In this document: positions 15,301 to 22,109 of the stretch, in pieces
Layout: each line of letters starts with the position of its first letter
Position numbering within the stretch: the first letter of the stretch is position 1
Assembly (NCBI RefSeq): GCF_000003605.2
Contig: NW_003113492.1
Location: forward strand, 2,650-24,758
Direction: 5' to 3'
DNA: 22,109 bases
Source: Saccoglossus kowalevskii
Taxonomy: Eukaryota > Hemichordata > Enteropneusta > Harrimaniidae
Notes under the pieces: model-generated
What the model saw: only the letters and a program-made list of their open reading frames with translations
Told to the model about the DNA's origin: nothing
Databases searched by the model: none
Program-made: the position numbers and the translations under genes

Positions 15301-18300
15301 GGGTTTTAAATTCACGGTTTCGTCATTTAGATAATGTGTTCTATGCTAAATTTTACATATTCACTGTGTTTTAATTTAGCGCATTTCTCCAGTCAGCATA
15401 ATAAGCTAATAATTTTACCCCCTTTACAGTAATTGACGGTGGAAATTTTCAATCAAAAGTCGACAGGTTTATAGAGTTTAGTCTGTCAAATAAAATTTTG
15501 TGGTCATCTAAAATGGAGATTGCCTGTCTAAAACGACAGGTGGCTGGCAAAACGTAACACAGACCCTATACATGACACCCTGCAATTTACCATTTCAACA
15601 TATTCTGCAATACTGTGTTTAATTTTGGAGAGCAGCAAGCACGTTTTTTAAAGCTTCTGAAAATAATAATAGAAATTGCCTTGGCTAGCATCAAGGACTG
15701 AATATTAAAATTTATGCGTGACCTTTAAACGCCCAAGTACATTACTGGACAAGCATGGTACCAGCTGAATGGTTCATCTACTCAAGGTTGTGATTTCATG
15801 CGAACCTTTATGAGGTGTTAATTTCGACCATTGCTTGTAATATCATTATGATACAAAAATACTTGCACAGCCTGTCCACTTGCCCAGTTTTAAATGCAAA
15901 ATGATTGTTTCCATGGTAATCACTGTATGTTTACTAAATATATCATGCATTTACCCTTATATTTGACATTTATGATACCAATTTAATTTTAATAATGCTT
16001 TCAATTATTATCTATTCACACCTCGGTGACTAGTATATCCTGCTAGAGGTTCAGTAATAACCTAAAAGTCAGAATTGGTATAATACAAGGCTTTTTTATT
16101 ATAATGGCCATGCACAGGTGTCCATAAGTAGTGAAACTTTGCATTTTGTTCACCAGTGTAAATAACACACTGCTTGACGTGTTGAAATCTGGAGTTACAA
16201 ATGAGAGACACTACATACCAACAGTTCACTAGAAATGGTGAGCGATGTTAGATTATGATATCCAGTTTTAGTTATTTATTTGAACAACCAACAGGTGTAA
16301 AGTCCCAATTTTACAAAAAAACATACAAAACAAAAATGGGCATTAACACATGCAATAATATACTAAAATAAAACATATCACTACTTATGTATGAATATAC
16401 TTGATACCCTTTTTGATAGTACTAAATCTGTGCAGTACATCATGATCAATACTAGTGCAATGTTTAAGAAACTTATTATATCTAGAAAATTTGTGAGTGA
16501 TTTTGCATATTTATTTTGGAGAATGGTACATACAAAATACTTATTTAATAGGTTCAATATCCCCAAAAATACTTTCGCGTTTGTCAAATCCCACACAATG
16601 TTTGTCCCCACTATGATGCTATGACCTCTGTTTGTCCTGTCTTTATGTTCGATTTCACGCATAACGCATGATCTAGCAGTGAATGTCTACTGTACATTGC
16701 CATTGTGTATTGAGGTGATGCAAGGGAGTATAGTTTTAATACAGCATAATAAATGTTAAATACATAGATAACATTTTTACATTTTTCAATACTAATTAGT
16801 AATTTATAATATTATTTTAACAGATCCTGACCCAGTAAAGAAGAAAAAGGTAGGATATTTATACGAATATTCAGATATATAGTTTATATTCCAAAGCAAT
16901 GAAATGTTTAGATTTCTGTTCCCAGCAATAAATTTATCAGTCACATTCGATGAATTTGCTGATGCATTTGAACAACTTGATTTCTTGAAAGTCTGTTAAA
17001 ATTTCTGTAAAAAACAAATCAAATTTCAAATCTGTGTTTCCCCTCTTTAGTTCTTGTTTATCTATAACATTTTGTACTACCGCAATCTATCACATACATT
17101 GGAGTTGTTGCTTGAAACTGGAAAACTTGAAATTTCTTGACTAACGCTTTGAGTGATATTTCTTTTGATACTACCATTAAATTAAAAATTTTTTTTTTTA
17201 TCTGATCTCAGTTCAGTTACAAAAAGAAAGCTCAAAAGTATCCACTGAGAAGACCAGGAACACAACTTCAAAAAGCAGCAACACAGGACGAAAACAATGA
17301 GAATGAATCGCAAGTGAAGAAAAAACCCTCAGTAGATTTCATCAAGAGAAATACTGTTGCCGTTAAAAATACTGGTGGTCCTGGAAAACAGAAGTCTAGA
17401 ACAAAATTGGATAATGGTAAAAAAAAAGGAGATAGCGATATGGTAACAATGACACAGAAACAGTTGAATGCTTTGTTGGCTGCTATTGGTACAAATATTG
17501 CAGTTGGTGAGTGAATTGTCCATAAGTATTACTCCACATGAACGGACTATTTTACTATGAATTCATCTTATAAACACAGTGGTTCTGAAATGTGTCTTCA
17601 GACACAAATTTGACCTCGATATGTTATGCCTAGAATATAATATATCCAGGTTTCTGCCAAGAAAATAATATATTCAGGTTTCTGGTTCATAAAAATATAA
17701 ATAATCAGGTTTTTGGTGCAGATATCAATATATTCACGTTTCTGGTTCTGATTTTCAGGTTTTCGTCAGAATTTCAGAGAAGAAACAAAACTAAAGGAAC
17801 TTACAATTTTGAAAAAAAAATAACATTTTAAAATTGTTTTCAAAAACAAATTGACCAAAAAGAAAACAATGAAAACCTTTTTTTTTAAATTTTGTCCGGG
17901 CTTAGGGGTTGCATATGGTGCTGATAGTTGTCATTATGTTAAAAGAGTAATGTGGATAACTTTGAATATTGCATACTCATTAAGACGCAAGATTCGTTCA
18001 AATCAAAAACCCCAAATAATATTCTTTTGATGAAAAGGTGAATTGCACAAATGTACAACTACGAATATGTACTGTTACTTCGACACACCTTTTATAATAA
18101 ACGAATCCTGAATTCTTTGTGACAATCACCTTGATCATATTTCAGAGAGTGGAGAGGTTAAACTGACTGCAGAAAAGGAAAAATCCATCGTTTCAGAGAA
18201 ATCTTCCGAAGCATTGAAGCAGAAGGAAGAAGTTTCCCTTGAAGAGAATTTACTTAACAGGGAAGAAGTGAAGGTGAAATCGCCAATGAGGGAACAGGCA

Positions 18301-21300
18301 GAAACAGAAGATGTTCCGAGAAGCCAGAATGAGAAAGCGACGCGTCAGATTGCAGGCGAGAATGATTACGCAACAGGTATGGGTAATATCGGCAGCATAA
18401 TAGGAACAACAGGGTACAATGATAGAAGTTTAGCTGAGATGAAACGACTTCAGTGGAAGCAGGAATTAGGTAAGAATTCCACTCCAATGACTTCTTCACT
18501 GTTTTTCTCTGAGAAGACGGTCATTATACATTGTATACAGTTATGGAGTTTGATACATTTTTACAATGACACAGAAAATTTTCTTTTATTTTTGTATTCT
18601 ATTCAAATATAGGGGAAAAACATTTTTTTTTTCTTTGTGCTATTTAAAAATACCGGTAGTTTGCAATACACTCAACATGCATGGTAAATTATTATCTGAT
18701 GTGAAATGCTTCCGCATTTTCTTTCAAGAGTTCATGACATGAAAACTGTAAGAACCTTACTCAAAATATAGATTACATCATTTCCTGAAAACATAAAGAC
18801 TTTCTATCATTTTGCATAGATTCATGGAGTTATACCGGTGCATAAGAGGATGAAGTAAATTCTTCCAATTTTGTTTGTGGTATCATCCTAATGTGTGTAC
18901 CTAAGTAAAACTGTATCAAATATTATAAGACCATATCACGACAATGCTGTAGTTTGATAAAAAGAAATTGATATACTGTAGAATACTTTATTACCCCTTG
19001 GAATTTATTTTCGCTATTTTCGCTGAAGGGATGATTCCGTAAAAATAAAATCCAGCGAATATACTTTTTTTCCTATATTTCACATTAAACTTATCAAAAA
19101 TCAGTGAAAATAAAATCCATACAAAACACTCAAAAAGTCTATTCAGCGAAAATTAGGTCCAGCTAAGTATTTTACAGTATACTAAATTGGTTTACCAGTA
19201 TAGAGCTAATTGTTTGAAATGATTAAAATTGGTCTTTATTGTTTTTTTCTGTTCTTTGCAGATGATCAGGTGGCTTTAAAGAAGAAACATGAAGGTGAGA
19301 AGAGAAATTTGAGGAAGTCACAAGATGCAGAATTACAGAGGTCTATGAATGAGTGGTTTCCATTTGGACGGTCCGGTGGTGGTGCTCCCAATGAGGTCCA
19401 CTCAGTGGTTGCACCTGAAAATCAGGTAATTGCAGTAATTTTAAACTTACAAGACACTGTAATTTTATCTTTGGTTGCTGATTGATTTTTTTAATTTGAC
19501 ACATTTTGCATGTCAGGGATCCCGCAAAAATTTATAGAAGTGAAAATTTCATCGGTATCTTTGAGACAGTGAGTCACAGTGACCTTTGTAGCAGTGAACA
19601 ATTTCATTGAGGTTTTTAAGACAGCAAATCACAGTGAAAGATTATATTGATGCAAATTGAATTTACAATGAGTATGTGTACACTCATGTTACAATGCTGT
19701 AATGTTTTTACTGCGATCTAGATGATTAATTATAATAACGACAACACTTTACATTTCAGCACAATCAATCCAGACAAACTAGAGCACCTGCTGCATATCA
19801 AAGTCTGTCGCCCCCTAGAGCTCAGTACACTCAGGAGCCAGCGGTGCCAGCCGCCATGAGAAGTTCCTTTGTACTCGGTGAGATCTCACCCAGAGAGCAT
19901 CAACACAGCGCTGTGAAAAGAGAAGAAAAGCAACAATGGCTGCAAGAATTAGGTACTTTTATAAGTATTTCATGATTTTGATAGTAAGAGGGCAGTCACA
20001 GAGACTACAAATATTCAAAGATGTTTGTGATTCCCTTCATTAACGGTATTCAACCATTCATTAAATAAGGGTGAAAAATTTATCACAAGTTACATAATTA
20101 TTGATTCAGATTTTGATTAAATTTTTTGAATTCTTTCCCTCTTTTTTTGAGAAAAACTATCGAAAAAATTACAATTTCCATAAGAATCCATGTATAGAGC
20201 ATTATTTCATATTTTCACCATATGTAGTTGAGATATGCTGAGAATTTTTTACTCTGGAAACAAGTGGTAAATATCTCAAAAATAAAAAAATGTATGACCT
20301 GTGTCTTGTGCATAAAGTAGTTTAGTGATCGTATATTTTTGGTTTTGAGAACAACAGCATAATATACAACCATATTGCAGAATTCAATAAGATTTGTTTT
20401 AATGGTATTCATCCTTGATGATAACCCTAATAAATGCTGACTTGTGAATTGTGTAATTCAAAGAAATGTGTCCCATGAAATTTACAACCCTAGCATTTTC
20501 AAAGTTTATCCTTTTCACCACCAGTGAATAATTTCACAAAATAGTTTTGGACTAAAATAGTCAAATTTTTTGAGTAAAAACTGAAAATTTACTCAAATTT
20601 TAATTTTTTTGTGAGGAAGTCTGGTGGTGAAAATGTTAATGGAACTTCATGTACTGCAGGAAACATTTTCACTGTGTTTAATTTTAGTGAATTTGATGTT
20701 GCAGGGATATTTATACTGATCAAAACTTGCATATTGCATTGTTATGTTATTTTTTGCTTTTACTACAAAAAATCCCATCATGCATTGCTGTTGGAACTTT
20801 GCCTTAGATGCAAGCTAATCACAACTAACCTAGAAAATATGTAATATTCAAATTTCATTGAGTGAAATAGTCAAAAGGGGAGACTTAATGTCTATACAGA
20901 AAACAACTCAAGAGTCCCATATACAGACTAAACCTTAATAAAAAGCACTTTGCATTGAATATTAATTTCGTAATATAGGCAACAGAGAATTCTGCATGTG
21001 GATTTGTTGACCCCCTAAGATGCCGAAAACTTACAAGCATATCCACAGAACTGCTTGGTGTTGTTTAGCTATGTGGATAATGTGGATATTTGATGAATTC
21101 GTAGCATTTACATTTATTACCGTACACATGCCAACAATACAACTTTAATGCACAGATCTGATTACTTTTTGGTTGAAATCCAAATTATTTTTTGATTACT
21201 TTTTGATTGAAATCCAAATTATTTTTTGATTACTTTTTGGTTGAAATTAGCCAATTTTTAGCTTTTGCACAAATATCTCCAGTACCACTCGTCACATTTT

Positions 21301-21884
21301 ATTGAAACTGCCAGCACATAGTTACTCATAATATGCTCAACTAATTATATTATGTTGAAATTTGTGCATACTAATCACCTAAATTACATAAATTAGCCAA
21401 TTTTCAGCTCTTTCTCAGATATCTAACAAAACAATACAACAGACCATAAATCTACAATACCCAGTAACGTTTATTCCTTTTGTATTTCTGTTCTGCTAAC
21501 ATGCTTCTTGTTTAATAGGCTAGTTTTAAATTGCTTCCAAATAACCACACGCACGTTGTTTTCTTCAGAAAAACAAAGGCAAGAAATGAGAGAAAGAAAG
21601 GAACGAGAAAAACGAGAAGCGATGCAAACTTACCAGGACACATGGGCAGATCAGTTTGACACATTCCGTGGTCAGCCGCAAAATCCAAGATATCAGACTG
21701 TTGGAACAAGACCAAAGCAAATTGTTGATGATGCAGCTGTTACGACAACGACGTTTAAAAGTTCAGAACCTAGTTTGCATGGAGACGCTGAATCCAAGTC
21801 TAAAAGCGCTCCACAAACAGCAGACCCAATGTCTATGAGAAGTGATTTTTCTCCCGCTAATCCTAATAATGCTAAAAGTGAAGC
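12218..21884 (+). CDS. CCDC66: CCDC66, centrosomal/ciliary coiled-coil protein (first 8 coding exons; 3' part beyond window)
   Basis: In vertebrates CCDC66 is a microtubule-binding protein of centriolar satellites, centrosome and primary cilium, needed for photoreceptors. Exons: 12218-12300, 14056-14117, 16824-16849, 17212-17506, 18146-18469, 19262-19425, 19760-19952, 21569-21884, in phases 2,1,0,1,1,0,1,2; 487 codons plus two bases. Four blocks match the human order: EGLRIAALAKQG at the N-terminus (human DGLKLETELLDG), MTQKQLNALLAAI at about residue 140 (human LTQDQLQQIL), SLAEMKRLQWKQELDDQVAL with KKK (human SLEAKKAQWRKELDEQVAL), and EHQHSAVKREEKQQWLQELE followed by a charged helix and WADQFDTF (human WAMHFDSL). 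Long charged helices around 383-410 predict coiled coil. The start is ATG 12218, the first in-frame ATG after the stop at 12065, with G at -3 and +4. The remaining human-like C-terminal half should lie to the right. Confidence 0.9.
13016..13191. repeat. Cluster of CTTAGCACGGGCTAAG near-palindromes
   Basis: Six copies occur at 13016-13032, 13045-13058 (inverted), 13075-13091, 13095-13110, 13143-13158 and 13175-13191. Two of them follow the shared leader TGCGCGAACG. Further copies, as CTTAGCCCGTGCTAAC and CTTAGCCCGTACTTTG, lie at 13588-13603 and 13684-13699, in the opposite sense. The arrangement suggests compound or nested terminal repeats. Confidence 0.85.
13235..13565 (-). pseudogene. Broken N-terminal fragment of a Harbinger-family transposase
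   Basis: Two overlapping minus-strand frames (13565-13338 and 13552-13235) together resemble the start of a HARBI1-like transposase: a basic leader, then SNDWWNRVVIRTW and FLENF. The match ends after ENF, where sequence joins the left repeat cluster. It lacks the DDE nuclease region and cannot encode an active enzyme. Confidence 0.5.
14056..14117 (+). CDS. CCDC66: CCDC66 exon 2
   Basis: Completes A28 and encodes EGLRIAALAKQGSAGVYLLG plus one base. This matches human CCDC66 DGLKLETELLDGKTKLIL, its first conserved block. Acceptor GTGTTACAG, donor GTAAGT at 14118, outgoing phase 1. Confidence 0.88.
14880..14906. repeat. Perfect 10-bp-stem palindrome
   Basis: CATAGACCTT, a 7-nt loop, then AAGGTCTATG. 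The flanking sequences, ATTCAACCC before and ATTCAACCA after, are near-identical direct repeats, which hints at a tiny inserted palindromic element. Confidence 0.7.
15234..15431. mobile_element. MITE-like inverted-repeat element
   Basis: Begins TACTGTAAAATGACTAATTT and ends with the inverted counterpart (TTTTACCCCCTTTACAGTA). The interior has repeated phrases such as TTCACTGGGTTTAAATTTCA and TTCAGTGGGTTTTAAATTCA. The TA at both ends could be a TA target duplication. It shares its ends with 18972-19181. Confidence 0.55.
15907..15920. promoter_or_regulatory. X-box-like site in CCDC66 intron
   Basis: GTTTCCATGGTAAT is one base from the RFX consensus form GTTTCCATGGTAAC. RFX factors drive ciliary genes and CCDC66 is ciliary, but the site is 3.7 kb inside the gene, so this remains a guess. 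Confidence 0.3.
16123..16389. repeat. 12-bp inverted repeat pair bounding 267 bp
   Basis: CATAAGTAGTGA at 16123-16134 is exactly inverted at 16378-16389 (TCACTACTTATG). There is no clear target duplication. It may be an old MITE or coincidence. Confidence 0.35.
16824..16849 (+). CDS. CCDC66: CCDC66 exon 3, a 26-nt microexon
   Basis: Completes N49 and encodes PDPVKKKK. Acceptor TTTTAACAG, donor GTAGGA at 16850. It restores phase 0 exactly for the next exon (2 + 24 nt), and without it exon 2 could not join exon 4 in frame, which supports it as real. Confidence 0.75.
16850..17211 (+). other. CCDC66: CCDC66 intron 3
   Basis: 362-bp AT-rich intron ending in a T run and ATCTGATCTCAG. Nothing else recognisable. 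Confidence 0.8.
17212..17506 (+). CDS. CCDC66: CCDC66 exon 4
   Basis: Encodes residues 58-155, from FSYKKKAQKYPLRRPG to GTNIAV, plus one base. It is lysine-rich and polar, ending in MTQKQLNALLAAI, which matches human LTQDQLQQILMTV. A second AG four bases downstream (exon start 17216) would break the frame, so the first AG was chosen. Donor GTGAGT at 17507, outgoing phase 1. Confidence 0.88.
17507..18145 (+). other. CCDC66: CCDC66 intron 4
   Basis: 639-bp AT-rich intron. It includes a degenerate repeat (about 17640-17770) with CAGGTTTCTGG cores roughly 30 bp apart. Confidence 0.8.
17640..17770. repeat. Degenerate ~30-bp tandem repeat
   Basis: Five variants of TATATTCAGGTTTCTGG, spaced about 30 bp, separated by A/T-rich sequence. 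Confidence 0.6.
18146..18469 (+). CDS. CCDC66: CCDC66 exon 5
   Basis: Completes E156 and encodes 107 codons plus one base. It begins SGEVKLTAEKEKS, is rich in E and K, and ends NDRSLAEMKRLQWKQEL. The ending matches human CCDC66 around RSSLEAKKAQWRKELDEQ, the strongest family signature. Acceptor CATATTTCAG, donor GTAAGA at 18470, outgoing phase 1. Confidence 0.93.
18470..19261 (+). other. CCDC66: CCDC66 intron 5 with a MITE
   Basis: 792-bp intron holding the inverted-repeat element at 18972-19181. The acceptor is TTCTTTGCAG. Confidence 0.8.
18972..19181. mobile_element. MITE-like element, 210 bp
   Basis: Terminal arms TATACTGTAGAATACTT and AAGTATTTTACAGTATA are near-perfect inverted copies. 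Further in, both arms carry the TTTTCGCTGAA / TTCAGCGAAAA phrase. No coding capacity. It shares arms with 1264-1317 and ends with 15234-15431, so it is one copy of a dispersed family, possibly of Tc1/mariner type given the terminal TA. Confidence 0.7.
19262..19425 (+). CDS. CCDC66: CCDC66 exon 6
   Basis: Completes D264 and encodes DQVALKKKHEGEKRNLRKSQ through VVAPENQ. DDQVALKKK is nearly identical to human DEQVALKKK; WFPFGRSGGGAP follows where human has WNDPWKK. Donor GTAATT at 19426, outgoing phase 0. Confidence 0.93.
19426..19759 (+). other. CCDC66: CCDC66 intron 6 with a diverged ~54-bp duplication
   Basis: 334-bp intron. A unit starting GTGAAAATTTCAT (19540) and containing GACAGTGAGTCACAGTGA recurs about 54 bp later as GTGAACAATTTCAT and GACAGCAAATCACAGTGA. 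Confidence 0.75.
19760..19952 (+). CDS. CCDC66: CCDC66 exon 7
   Basis: Encodes residues 319-382 plus one base: HNQSRQTRAPAAYQSLSPPR, a proline-rich part, then EHQHSAVKREEKQQWLQEL. The end matches human EHPFSAVKQELQRKWIEEL. Acceptor ACATTTCAG, donor GTACTT at 19953, outgoing phase 1. Confidence 0.92.
19953..21568 (+). other. CCDC66: CCDC66 intron 7 with repeats
   Basis: 1,616-bp AT-rich intron. It contains an AT-rich inverted repeat near 20563-20602 (TTTTTTGAGTAAA / TTTACTCAAATTT), the 34-bp tandem array (21160-21249) and a dispersed repeat (about 21240-21410) shared with the last RAD52 intron. Confidence 0.8.
21160..21249. repeat. 34-bp tandem repeat, about 2.6 copies
   Basis: GATTACTTTTTGGTTGAAAT starts at 21160, 21194 and 21228, an exact 34-bp period with single-base differences (G/A). 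Confidence 0.9.
21569..21884 (+). CDS. CCDC66: CCDC66 exon 8 (last in window)
   Basis: Completes E383 and encodes KQRQEMRERKEREKREAMQT, YQDTWADQFDTFRG, then a polar, S/T/P-rich stretch to NAKSE plus two bases. The charged helix and W-x-x-x-F-D-x-F/L motif match human KQIEDDRQRKIEEK and RWAMHFDSL. Acceptor GTTTTCTTCAG, donor GTATGT at 21885, outgoing phase 2, so coding continues past the window. Confidence 0.92.
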
Positions 21885-22109
21885 GTATGTATATTTTTAA
21901 CAGTATAGCTTTATACTGTGAGACGGGAAATTTTCACGCAATGAAATTTTTGTGTGAAAGCAAATTTCGTCTAATTCACACGTTTTATTATTCGCGTTCT
22001 TCTTGCAGATGAATTATTTCAACTTTAACTTTTCATTTATACGTCTTTGCCGTGTACCGATCAGCACTGCAGCAGCGAAAGTAAAATAAATAACCACTGA
22101 ACGAAATTT
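21885..22109 (+). other. CCDC66: Start of the next CCDC66 intron
   Basis: No further exon is visible before the window ends. Confidence 0.7.

Larger units (their letters stand above)
14118..16823 (+). other. CCDC66: CCDC66 intron 2, repeat-rich
   Basis: 2,706-bp AT-rich intron. It holds a 10-bp-stem hairpin (14880-14906), a MITE-like inverted repeat (15234-15431), an X-box-like site (15907-15920) and a 12-bp inverted repeat pair (16123-16134 / 16378-16389). The overlapping open frames on both strands at 16381-16662 have no recognisable content. Confidence 0.8.

Noticed and set aside
16381-16662. Pair of open frames on both strands in CCDC66 intron 2
   Set aside because: No splice-site support and no recognisable protein.
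17212-17220. Alternative acceptor four bases downstream for CCDC66 exon 4
   Set aside because: It would shift the frame relative to MTQKQLNALLAAI and the next exon.
18254-18499. Minus-strand open frame opposite CCDC66 exon 5
   Set aside because: A shadow of the + strand exon, which matches CCDC66 and has clean splice sites.

Overview
The window is AT-rich, intron-rich nuclear DNA from an animal. It is probably a marine invertebrate, but the sequence does not let me name the phylum (lancelet, hemichordate, echinoderm, mollusc and brachiopod all remain possible). Two conserved protein-coding genes lie head to tail on the + strand, each built from exons with clean GT-AG introns and consistent phases. 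I see no bacterial-type genes, CRISPR array, rRNA or tRNA.

Layout: (1) 1-2285 is 5' sequence. It holds a roughly 734-bp inverted-repeat DNA transposon (226-959) with long terminal inverted repeats and a 9-bp target duplication, best matched to a non-autonomous Mutator-like element. No coding exon could be supported here. (2) 2286-8851 is RAD52, the recombination mediator and strand-annealing protein. Ten coding exons give 581 residues, lacking only the first ~28 residues (human numbering), which must come from a further-upstream first exon. The annealing domain is very well conserved; the linker is longer than in human; the RAD51-binding segment and C-terminal basic tail are recognisable. (3) 8852-12217 is intergenic or 3'UTR sequence, opening with a degenerate 21-bp minisatellite directly after the RAD52 stop. 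(4) 12218-21884 is the first eight coding exons of CCDC66, a centrosome/cilium coiled-coil protein (487 residues so far). The rest lies beyond the right edge. Its first intron carries a decayed PIF/Harbinger-type element embedded in a cluster of near-palindromic repeats, and other introns carry MITE-like inverted repeats.

The two genes have no known joint pathway: RAD52 acts on DNA breaks in the nucleus, CCDC66 on microtubules and cilia. Their adjacency looks like ordinary synteny. I found no convincing undescribed multi-gene system. The features most worth checking are the transposon relics, an in-frame retainable RAD52 intron containing a (TG)17 tract, the open-frame minisatellite after RAD52, and an internal motif duplication in CCDC66 that keeps the same intron position.
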